Source: Acidobacteriota bacterium
GTDB lineage: Bacteria > Acidobacteriota > Terriglobia > Terriglobales > SCQP01
Reading direction: 5' to 3'
DNA: 43,238 nt
Assembly (NCBI GenBank): GCA_021789895.1
Contig: JAJYIU010000005.1
Span: 1-43,238, forward strand
Position numbers and translations under genes: made by a program. Positions 1 through 6,351 of this stretch are shown here, piece by piece. The notes beneath the pieces were generated by a model, which did no database searches, had not been told where the DNA came from, and was given only the letters and a program-made list of their open reading frames with translations. How positions within the stretch are numbered: position 1 is the first letter of the stretch; the number at the start of each line of letters is the position of its first letter.

Positions 1-455
1 CAATGCCGCGAGGCGACCTGGTGTACATGGACGTACATGAGGATTGCCGAGCCAATAGCAAAACCGCAGGTTTTGCTTAAAGCATGACAAAACAACGAAG
101 CTCTGCGACGCTTATCGCTTCGCCCAGCATCTTGATCGCTGACAACTCGGGCCTAATATGAAGCCGGAGGGCGATGGGCCGGACCTTACCTTAAATGATT
201 GATGGACATAGAATAAAATTTTAATGAGAACTTGATGAGAAACCTGCATGAAATTGATGCAAAAATGTCACAAAAATAGATAAACTTTGCTGTAAATTGG
301 CCGCCGTTGGCGGCATATTCCTGTAAGTGGCTGTAGATAAATAAATTATTCAATCGCCTGCGAGTCAGTCGCGCTCCGGCGGCAAAAAACGGCTGTGTTA
401 TGCCTGGGCTGAGGCGCAAGCTCGTTCCGCAACGCGCTTGCCGGAAAACTGAACC
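1..455. other. Intergenic/unassigned left edge
   Basis: No convincing gene is visible. The only notable element in the first half is a perfect 9-bp inverted repeat with a GCA loop (AGCAAAACC / GGTTTTGCT, 57-77). It is not followed by a T-run, so I do not call it a terminator. The stretch from about 190 to 350 is much more AT-rich than the rest and carries several ATGA-type repeats. It is the most likely place for the promoter of the ATPase gene starting at 456. Short open frames on the minus strand here look like chance frames. Confidence 0.4.
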
Positions 456-2366
456 ATGAAAACTGCAAAGTCTGACTCACCCGGGAACCACCCTCATTCA
501 TCGAGCGCGCCCGCAGCGCGCATGCCCGCCAATGCATGCCCGCTGGTGAATGAATACGCGCCGTTCACGGCAGTACCGGCCGCGTCCGCCGCCGCGCCCG
601 TCGCCGCGCCCGCCAACCACTCCGCCTACGCCGCCAATCTGAAAATAGCCGAGGCGATGCTGGCGGAAATCAACCCCGCCGCGCCGCCCCCATCCGCGCG
701 CGAGGCGGCGGTGAATCACGCGCTGGAAACTTTCAAAAACGCGGTCTTTTTTCATACCGAGACCCAAGAGCCCTATGTGCTCTTCCGCAGCGCCGGCCGG
801 CGGCGGGTGCTGCCGCTCGCCGGGCGCGCCTTTGCGCGCCTGGTGGCGTGGATGTTTTACCAGGACGCCGGCGTGCCCATGCCGCCGGCGGCGCTGCAGC
901 AGGCGCTCGAGCTGTTCGCGGCGCGGGCGCAGGAGGAGCGCGCCCCCCTGCCCGTCTTCAACCGCTACGGCTGCGCCGACAACGCGCTCTGGCTCGACCT
1001 GGGCGACGCCAGCGGCCGGGCGCTGAAGCTGAAGCGCGATTGCTGGGAAACGGTGGAGGATCCGCCGCTGATTTTTCTGCGGCCGGCGCATCAGAAGCCG
1101 CTGATCACGCCCAGCGTGACCCCAACCCCGGCGAATACGGTCGAGTACGGCTACTGGCATCGGCCGCTGGAAGAATTGCGCGGCTGGCTGCCCTGCGAGC
1201 TGGCTTCCGACTGGCTGCTGCTCCGCGCCTGGATGCTGGCGGCGATGCATCCGCTGATCCCGGTGCCGATGCTCTGCTTGATCGGCCCGGAAGGCAGCGG
1301 CAAAACCACCGCCGCCCGCCTGATCCGGCAAATGCTTGATCCCAGCCATGCGGAAAGCTTTCCGCTGCAGACTGAAGAGCGGCTGGCGCTGACGCTGGAG
1401 CGTCATGCCGTGCCCATCTTCGACAACCTGGGGCGGCTGCGTCCGGCGCAGGCCAACCTGCTCTGCCGCGCCGTCAGTGGCGCCAGCGTGATCGGACGCC
1501 GTCGCGCCGCCGACGGCGAGGAGCGGATCTCGCGCTACCGCCGGGCGATGATTCTGACCTCGCTCGAGCTGCCCTCGACCGCGCCCGACTGGCTCGACCG
1601 CGCGCTGGTGATCCGCTTCCGCCGCCTGGCGCCGGCAGCGCGGCGGGAAGAAGTCCAGCTCTGGAGCGAAGCGCGCCAGCGCATGCCCGAATGGCTGGGC
1701 GCGCTGCTTTGCCTGCAGATTGCCACCTTCGCGCAATACGGCAGCCGGCCGCTGCCGCCGCTGCCGCGCATGGCCGACTACGCCGCCTGGGGCGCCGCCG
1801 CCTCGCTCGCCGATAGTGCCGCGCTCGAGGGCGCCGCTTCGCCGGAAAGCGGGCTGTCGCCGGAAAGCGGCGATTCGCCCGGGAACGCCAACTCGCCCGC
1901 AAGCGATAACGCACTCGAAAGCGGCAACTCGCCCGCAAGCGCCGGCTCGCCCGCAAGCGGCAACTCGCCCGCAAGCGCCGTCTCGCCCGCAAGCGCCGTC
2001 TCGCCCGCCGGCGGCGCTTCCTTTCAGCCTTTCTTCGACGCGCTCGAGGCCAACGCGCGGCGCTTGCAGGAAGAGCTGTTGGATGCCGATCCGCTGGCGA
2101 CGGCCTTGCAGGCGCTGCTCGCCGCCCGCCGCGCCCAAGGCGTGGACGCCCCCTGGCGCGGCTCCGCCCAGGAGCTTTTGCTCGAGCTGCGCCAACACGA
2201 CCCGGATTGCGATTTGAAGCGCATCAATGCTTCGCATCTGGGCCGCCGCCTGCGGACGTTCCAACCCTGGCTGCAAAAGCATCTCTCAATTCGTTTCGAG
2301 CGCGTTTACGAGAGCGGCAAGCGCGAGGTGATCCTGGAAAATAAGGAATCGGCTTTGTCGGTTTAA
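456..2366 (+). CDS. D5-like AAA+ ATPase (phage/plasmid primase-helicase type)
   Basis: The 636-residue protein has a P-loop ATPase core in the middle: a Walker A GPEGSGKTT near residue 275, a Walker B-like VPIFDN about 45 residues later, then a sensor-type MILTS segment followed by LDRALVIRF. This order is typical of the D5/SF3-like helicase domains of phage and plasmid primases, so a role in replication or maintenance of a mobile element is likely. No primase domain is recognisable in the N-terminal 250 residues. A Ser/Pro/Ala-rich low-complexity linker of SPASG/SPESG units (about residues 464-525) separates the ATPase core from a C-terminal, probably winged-helix, domain ending near SIRFERVYESGKREV. 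The start at 456 follows a GGAAAA stretch at modest spacing. A second, decayed copy of the same C-terminus lies at 3310-3414, so this gene family has been duplicated or rearranged locally. Exact function is unproven. Confidence 0.6.
   Translation: MKTAKSDSPGNHPHSSSAPAARMPANACPLVNEYAPFTAVPAASAAAPVAAPANHSAYAANLKIAEAMLAEINPAAPPPSAREAAVNHALETFKNAVFFHTETQEPYVLFRSAGRRRVLPLAGRAFARLVAWMFYQDAGVPMPPAALQQALELFAARAQEERAPLPVFNRYGCADNALWLDLGDASGRALKLKRDCWETVEDPPLIFLRPAHQKPLITPSVTPTPANTVEYGYWHRPLEELRGWLPCELASDWLLLRAWMLAAMHPLIPVPMLCLIGPEGSGKTTAARLIRQMLDPSHAESFPLQTEERLALTLERHAVPIFDNLGRLRPAQANLLCRAVSGASVIGRRRAADGEERISRYRRAMILTSLELPSTAPDWLDRALVIRFRRLAPAARREEVQLWSEARQRMPEWLGALLCLQIATFAQYGSRPLPPLPRMADYAAWGAAASLADSAALEGAASPESGLSPESGDSPGNANSPASDNALESGNSPASAGSPASGNSPASAVSPASAVSPAGGASFQPFFDALEANARRLQEELLDADPLATALQALLAARRAQGVDAPWRGSAQELLLELRQHDPDCDLKRINASHLGRRLRTFQPWLQKHLSIRFERVYESGKREVILENKESALSV
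1846..2019 (+). repeat. Tandem low-complexity repeat inside ATPase gene
   Basis: Repeated units such as tcgcccgcaagc and tcgccggaaagc encode serial SPASx/SPESG motifs. The units are nearly identical at the nucleotide level, which indicates expansion by slippage. The protein segment is expected to be a disordered linker between the ATPase core and the C-terminal domain. Confidence 0.7.
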
Positions 2367-2540
2367 AGGTGGTTTTGTGGCGAACTCGCCGTCATTGTTC
2401 AGTGATGATGGCCGGAATTCGCCGTTCTTTCGATCCAGTTCTGGTGGGATGCGCGTAAGTACAATGGGAAGCAAAACCGAAGTCTTTGCGCCCGCTTGAG
2501 CCTTTGCATTATCCTCCTTTCCGGACGCCTTAAGTCGGTG

Positions 2541-2570
2541 TTGAATTTGTCATAAAATTGGAACTATAAA
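2541..2570 (+). promoter_or_regulatory. Putative vapBC promoter
   Basis: TTGAAT at 2541-2546 and TATAAA at 2565-2570 are separated by 18 bases in an AT-rich stretch ending 33 bases before the vapB start. This is a reasonable sigma-70-type match. The -35 side (2543-2549) is identical to bases 2-8 of the psi-spacer of the mini-array at 3474-3605. The call is by eye only. Confidence 0.4.
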
Positions 2571-2603
2571 GAAATCTGGAATTTTTACAGAAAGCGGTAT
2601 TCC

Positions 2604-2867
2604 ATGCGTCGCGATGGCCAGAGCCTGAACATCAAAGCACCCGAAGCGCACCGGCTGGCACGGGCGATCGCGCACCAGACCGGCGAAACGCTCACCACGG
2701 CCGTTACCGAAGCGCTGCGTGAGCGTTATGAACGACTGCGCCGGCGCGGTGGACGGGCTTCAGTTGAAGAATTGCTGGCCATCGCTGACCGCATCGCCAG
2801 CCGCGTCAAACGCCCTTATGCCGATCACGCCGATTTGCTCTACGACGAGTATGGGGTACCGCGATGA
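2604..2867 (+). CDS. vapB: VapB-family antitoxin (PSK operon transcription-factor type)
   Basis: This 87-residue protein opens with [17 protein letters not shown] followed by [20 protein letters not shown]. That is the signature of the VapB antitoxins related to plasmid-stabilisation (PSK) operon transcription factors. The N-terminal half should form the DNA-binding, autoregulatory dimer. The C-terminal tail ([13 protein letters not shown]) is the usual toxin-neutralising extension that enters the PIN-domain active site. The stop overlaps the downstream vapC start by four bases (ATGA), the classical coupled arrangement. A promoter-like sequence sits just upstream. The antitoxin frame is intact although the toxin frame is broken. 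Confidence 0.85.
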   Translation: MRRDGQSLNIKAPEAHRLARAIAHQTGETLTTAVTEALRERYERLRRRGGRASVEELLAIADRIASRVKRPYADHADLLYDEYGVPR

Positions 2868-3252
2868 TTCTAGATACCTTGGCACTGGTGGCAGTCCTTT
2901 TTCGCGAACCGGAAGCACCGCACTTCGCTCGCCTGATTCACGATGCCGACCGTTGCTTGATCAGCGCTGGTAATTTTCTCGAACCTCGCTGGTGTTGGAG
3001 CTGCAAGCCGCGACCGACGCCGACCGCTCCTGCGATACCTTTTTACGCCGGACTGGCATCATCATCGAGCCGGTGAGCGTCGAGCAGATCTATATCGCCC
3101 GCCAAGCTTTCCATGACTTCGGAAAGGGCCGCCATTCCGCCGGCCTCAATTTCGGCGATTGCTTCGCCTACGCCCTGGCCAAACTCACCGGTGAGCCCTT
3201 GCTCTTCAAGGGCGGAGACTTCGGCAAAACGGACATCCTTTCGGTGGTGTGA
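2864..3252 (+). pseudogene. vapC: Frameshifted VapC toxin (PIN-domain ribonuclease)
   Basis: The first frame reads [18 protein letters not shown]...SAGNFLE, a standard PIN-domain start with the first catalytic Asp at residue 4. At about 2981-2983 it leaves the family pattern. The -1 frame then continues with TSLVLELQAATD...IIIEPVSVEQ...GLNFGDCFAYALAKLTGEPLLFKGGDF, the rest of a VapC including the later acidic residues (NFGDC and GGDF). Restoring one A at the GAA-ACC junction (gaacctcg to gaaacctcg) gives one 129-residue frame, the usual VapC length. Either the toxin has been inactivated by a single-base loss in an A run, or this is a sequencing/assembly error. A programmed frameshift is possible but no slippery heptamer is visible. 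Confidence 0.85.
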
Positions 3253-3309
3253 TGGCCGTGGGCAGCGCCAATACCGCGTGCGTTTTTTCACCAGAGACGA
3301 TTCTGATTC

Positions 3310-3414
3310 TGCAACCTTCACCTGCCAATACCAGCCGGCGATGCAAACACTGTTGTCCATCCGTTTCCAGTGTGTCCTGGCCAGTGGCAAATGCGAGGTG
3401 CTCCTGGAAAATTA
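3310..3414 (+). pseudogene. Decayed second copy of ATPase C-terminus
   Basis: Translation from about 3310 gives a segment reading ATFTCQYQPAMQTLLSIRF followed by QCVLASGKCEVLLEN. This aligns with the C-terminus of the ATPase at 456-2366 (RTF-QPWLQKHLSIRF, ERVYESGKREVILEN). The nucleotide sequences also align (for example ggcaaatgcgaggtgctcctggaaaat against ggcaagcgcgaggtgatcctggaaaat). No start codon or upstream ATPase domain is attached, and the frame runs past the expected end. It therefore looks like the 3' end of a second ATPase gene left after deletion or insertion of the vapBC region. Confidence 0.7.
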
Positions 3415-3447
3415 TACTTGCATTAGGAATATGGATATGTTTATACG
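3413..3447 (+). promoter_or_regulatory. Candidate promoter of the CRISPR-like mini-array
   Basis: The AT-rich segment just ahead of the mini-array contains TATACT (3413-3418), TTGCAT (3418-3423) and TATACG (3442-3447). TTGCAT and TATACG are 18 bases apart, which could serve as -35 and -10 and would put a transcription start about 20 bases before psi-repeat 1. The matches are only moderate, so this is a suggestion. Confidence 0.25.
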
Positions 3448-3473
3448 ATTAATATGGCTTTTGATTCAGAAGC

Positions 3474-3605
3474 ATTTCCGGGCATCTCTGAGCCTTCCAA
3501 AAGCTCAGAGGTGCTCGGCTTCATTGAAGTAGAATTTGCATCTGTTTGGTTGTCTGCGAGTAACGCAATTTCCGCGATCATTTTTGATCGCGGCTTCGTT
3601 GATCG
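3474..3605 (+). CRISPR. CRISPR-like mini-array (psiR1 - psi-spacer - psiR2), candidate CreA/CreR-type guide RNA
   Basis: Two diverged copies of the local CRISPR repeat flank a 37-base spacer-like segment, in the same orientation as the main array. PsiR1 (3474-3530) keeps the 5' flank ATTTCC and the 3' tail GGCTTCATTGAAGT (array: GGCCTCATTGAAGC). Its stem is replaced by a 16-bp hairpin (3478-3493 with 3503-3518, two G-T wobbles, 9-base loop). PsiR2 (3568-3605) keeps ATTT and the exact array stem CCGCGATCA/TGATCGCGG, but with loop TTTT instead of TC and a degenerate tail. The psi-spacer length (37) equals the array spacer length. Known family behaviour: CreA antitoxin RNAs and CreR cas-regulating RNAs in other type I systems have this organisation next to cas genes and guide the effector to partially matching promoters. 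Regulatory function here is inference. A decayed array remnant is the main alternative. Confidence 0.75.
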
Positions 3606-3638
3606 GTATTAAACTGGCCGCATTCTGGAGAACTCACA

Positions 3639-3887
3639 ATGTCTACCCCACAAACTGCTCCTATTCCTTCGCTTTCATTAAACGATTTGCAAACGGCTGT
3701 TTCGGGTAATGCCGCTGCCTTTCGCTGCCGTCGGAAATTGCAGCCTGCCGGCGGTCCCGGCGATAAAATATTTCCTCCTACTTTTTTGGGTGGAATTTAT
3801 GCCGTCGAGCAGCAGCATATTCCGGAGCAATCCTCCCCGGTTACTTGTGTCTTGCTGGATAGCGTGCAAAGCCAGGCAGTATGCTAA
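3639..3887 (+). pseudogene. Truncated N-terminal fragment of a second csb1 (cas7, type I-G/I-U)
   Basis: The 82-residue frame begins with a good start (ctggaga upstream of ATG). It contains AAAFRCRRKLQPAGGPGDK, FPPTFLGGIYAVE and CVLLDSVQSQA, the conserved N-terminal pattern of Csb1/GSU0053 Cas7 proteins of type I-U/I-G systems. It stops right after the conserved SVQSQA block, about a quarter of the way into a normal Cas7. It is clearly different from the intact Csb1 at 8544-9557, which has the [22 protein letters not shown]-type N-terminus. It therefore appears to be left over from another lineage of the same subtype rather than a duplication of the resident gene. It lies between the mini-array and cas3. 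Whether the short peptide is still made is unknown. Confidence 0.75.
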
Positions 3888-3910
3888 CATATGTTCATTT
3901 GCATACAAAT
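3886..3910. promoter_or_regulatory. Palindromic elements upstream of cas3
   Basis: A perfect 10-bp palindrome AACATATGTT (3886-3895) is followed at once by the inverted repeat ATTTG-CATA-CAAAT (3897-3910), 54 bases before the preferred cas3 start. The second element contains the octamer ATTTGCAT, also present in the psi-spacer at 3534-3541. These are plausible operator or promoter sequences for the cas operon. No clear -35/-10 pair could be assigned. Confidence 0.35.
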
Positions 3911-3963
3911 TGTACTCGGGCGCAACTGCCAATTAGTTGATCGACGTTGCTTCGGTTCGAGAT

Positions 3964-6351
3964 ATGGATTACCAAACATTTTTCGTCTCAGCGTTTGTCG
4001 CGACCAATCGACCACTTACTCCGTTTGACTTCCAATGTCGTCTGGCCGAGCAAGCCTGGCCAGATCTGCTTGACGTGCCTACCGGAATGGGCAAGACCGC
4101 GGCGGTCGTGCTCGCGTGGTTATGGAAGCGCGGTTGGCGAAAGGATATTCGTAGCGGGGCCCTTGATCCCACTACTCCACGTCGTCTGGTCTGGTGCCTG
4201 CCGATGCGCGTGCTGGTTGAACAAACGATGGAGAACATCCGTGAATGGCTTAACAATTTGGGCATCTTGGGTGAGGCGCGCGAAAAAGGCAAGGTATCGG
4301 TTCATGTGCTCATGGGCGGAGTAGGCGATAATGAGTGGGCCAGTTTCCCCGAAGAGGACATGATCCTGATTGGCACGCAGGATATATTGCTCTCACGTGC
4401 TCTGATGCGCGGTTACGGAATGAGCCGCTATCAGTGGCCAGTTCACTTTGCACTGCTGCATAGCGATTGCCTGTGGGTGTTCGACGAAGTGCAATTGATG
4501 GGCGCGGGCCTTGCTACATCTGCGCAACTCGAAGCTTTTCGCCGGAGCTTTCCAACGTCAAAAAACAGCCGCTCGCTGTGGGTATCCGCCACGCTGAACC
4601 GAAGCTGGCTAGATACCGTTGATTTGAAGCCGTATCTGGACAGCCTGAAAACTCTGGGTATCGACACTGTCGACCGGCAGCAGGCGGGCGACAGGCTTTG
4701 CTCTGTCAAAGCGGTGGAGAAACTTCCCCTCGCGCTTGGGAAGGATGCCGGCAATAAGAAGGGTCTGGATGCCTACCTTCAGGCATTGTGCGAAGAAGTG
4801 CTGAAGGCGCACGCTGCAGACAGCCAGACCATCGTAATTCTGAACCGGGTGGACCGCGCGCAGGGCTTGTTCCGCCTGCTGCGCAAGACGCGGCCTGAGA
4901 GGGTGGATCTCCTGGTCCATGCGCGCTTTCGCGCCGCGGAACGCAGAGCGCAGAGTCAGCGTCTACGCGACAGCAACATTGCCGATCGCATTGTGGTTGC
5001 AACACAGGCCATTGAAGCCGGCGTGGATATTTCTTCCAGGGTGCTCATCAGCGAACTTGCTCCGTGGTCTTCGCTGGTGCAGCGTTTCGGACGCTGCAAT
5101 CGCTATGGCGAGCATAATGCCGAGGGAGCAAAAATTCTCTGGATAGACATTGACGACGACAAAGAGATGCTGAAGCCTTACGATAGCAGCCCAGTGGCCG
5201 CGGCGCGCAATCACTTGGCGAACCTGACCAGCGCCAGCCCGCAGCATCTGCCCGCAACCTGCGAAGCGCGGCCACTCGCCAACATTCTGCGCCGAAAGGA
5301 CTTTTTGGACCTCTTCAATACCGACCCCGACCTTTCCGGCTTCGATGTGGATGTGTCGGATTACATCCGCGATAGCGGCCAGCCCAGTGTACAGGTCTTC
5401 TGGCGCGAGTTCGAGGTCAATCCCAGCCAACCACAGTCGCAACTTGGTCCCGTCCGCGATGAGTTGTGCCCTATTTCTATGGGGCAGGTTAGAGATATCT
5501 ACAAACGCGCATGGCGCTGGGATGCGTTGCAGGACGAGTGGGTAAAACTGGAACGCCCGCCACGTCCCGGCATGACGCTGTTGTTAAAGGCGGCTGATGG
5601 CGGTTATGACGCAGAGATTGGCTTTGATGCCAGTTTGACGAAACAGTCTGTGCCTGTGGTGAATGCCGCGGAAGCTATCGTGTCAGACGCATTCGGAGAG
5701 GACTGGCGCTCACAGCAAAATTACCCTGTCGTGCTGGTAGATCATCTCGGCCACGCGGCCGATTGCATTATGCAAATGTGCAACGCGCTCGATGAGAATA
5801 TACACGTTGGCACGCTGCGCCGTGCGGCGCTCTGGCACGATGTTGGCAAGACGCATCCGGTCTTCGATGCTACCATGCACGCTTGTAATGCTTCTCCCGC
5901 AGGCTTTCTCGCCAAGTCACCCTGTAACGGAAAGCACGCACGAAAGTTCTTCCGGCATGAGCTGGCTTCCGCGCTCGCCTGGCTGGCGCAGCACAATGGC
6001 GAGTCGAACGCAGACCTCGTCGCCTATATCATCGCCGCGCATCATGGCAAGGTGCGTATGAGCCTGCGTGCCATGCCGACGGAAGAGCCGGCGCCAGATG
6101 GCAGACGTTTCGCGCGCGGCGTATGGGAGGGAGATGAGCTTCCGGCCCTGGACTTTCACGGCGAGCACAGTGACAAAACCACACTCAACCTTGCTTTGAT
6201 GGAGCTTGGTGAAGGCAAACAGGGGCCGTCGTGGGCAGCGCGCGCCTTGAATCTGCTCGAATGCTACGGCCCTTTCCAACTCGCCTGGCTGGAAACGCTG
6301 GTGCGCCTGGCCGACTGGCGAGCTTCTGGTGAAGAACAGGAGCGAGCATGA
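3964..6351 (+). CDS. cas3: Cas3 helicase-nuclease, type I-G (C-terminal HD)
   Basis: Cas3 is recruited by the target-bound Cascade-like complex, where it unwinds and degrades DNA. The SF2 helicase core comes first: PTGMGKT Walker A at residues 39-45, DEVQ Walker B box at 174-177, an SATL motif near 220, and QAIEAGVDIS...QRFGRCNR motifs V-VI. The HD nuclease domain is C-terminal (WHDVGK with His625-Asp626, then a conserved HE in FFRHELASALAW and AAHHGK), the order found in type I-G/I-U Cas3 rather than the N-terminal HD of most type I systems. The frame extends to a TTG at 3937, but ATG 3964 (MDYQTFF) matches the family N-terminus better. The stop overlaps the csx17 start (ATGA), indicating translational coupling. 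At 795 residues it has the expected length. Confidence 0.93.
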   Translation: MDYQTFFVSAFVATNRPLTPFDFQCRLAEQAWPDLLDVPTGMGKTAAVVLAWLWKRGWRKDIRSGALDPTTPRRLVWCLPMRVLVEQTMENIREWLNNLGILGEAREKGKVSVHVLMGGVGDNEWASFPEEDMILIGTQDILLSRALMRGYGMSRYQWPVHFALLHSDCLWVFDEVQLMGAGLATSAQLEAFRRSFPTSKNSRSLWVSATLNRSWLDTVDLKPYLDSLKTLGIDTVDRQQAGDRLCSVKAVEKLPLALGKDAGNKKGLDAYLQALCEEVLKAHAADSQTIVILNRVDRAQGLFRLLRKTRPERVDLLVHARFRAAERRAQSQRLRDSNIADRIVVATQAIEAGVDISSRVLISELAPWSSLVQRFGRCNRYGEHNAEGAKILWIDIDDDKEMLKPYDSSPVAAARNHLANLTSASPQHLPATCEARPLANILRRKDFLDLFNTDPDLSGFDVDVSDYIRDSGQPSVQVFWREFEVNPSQPQSQLGPVRDELCPISMGQVRDIYKRAWRWDALQDEWVKLERPPRPGMTLLLKAADGGYDAEIGFDASLTKQSVPVVNAAEAIVSDAFGEDWRSQQNYPVVLVDHLGHAADCIMQMCNALDENIHVGTLRRAALWHDVGKTHPVFDATMHACNASPAGFLAKSPCNGKHARKFFRHELASALAWLAQHNGESNADLVAYIIAAHHGKVRMSLRAMPTEEPAPDGRRFARGVWEGDELPALDFHGEHSDKTTLNLALMELGEGKQGPSWAARALNLLECYGPFQLAWLETLVRLADWRASGEEQERA

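Noticed and set aside
30-60. Similarity of ACATGAGGATTGCC to an RNA phage coat-protein hairpin
   Set aside because: Only the 5' half resembles it and no matching stem is formed, so it is taken as coincidence.
57-77. Hairpin AGCAAAACC/GGTTTTGCT as intrinsic terminator
   Set aside because: There is no following T-run and no upstream gene in the window to terminate.
498-2282. 594-codon minus-strand open frame opposite the ATPase gene
   Set aside because: It is antisense to a gene with recognisable motifs and is Arg/Gly/Ala-rich with no domain, as expected for a high-G+C shadow frame.
3601-3650. Further repeat units after psiR2 (continuation as a longer decayed array)
   Set aside because: No additional repeat-like stem or CATTGAAG tail is present between psiR2 and the csb1 fragment or before psiR1.
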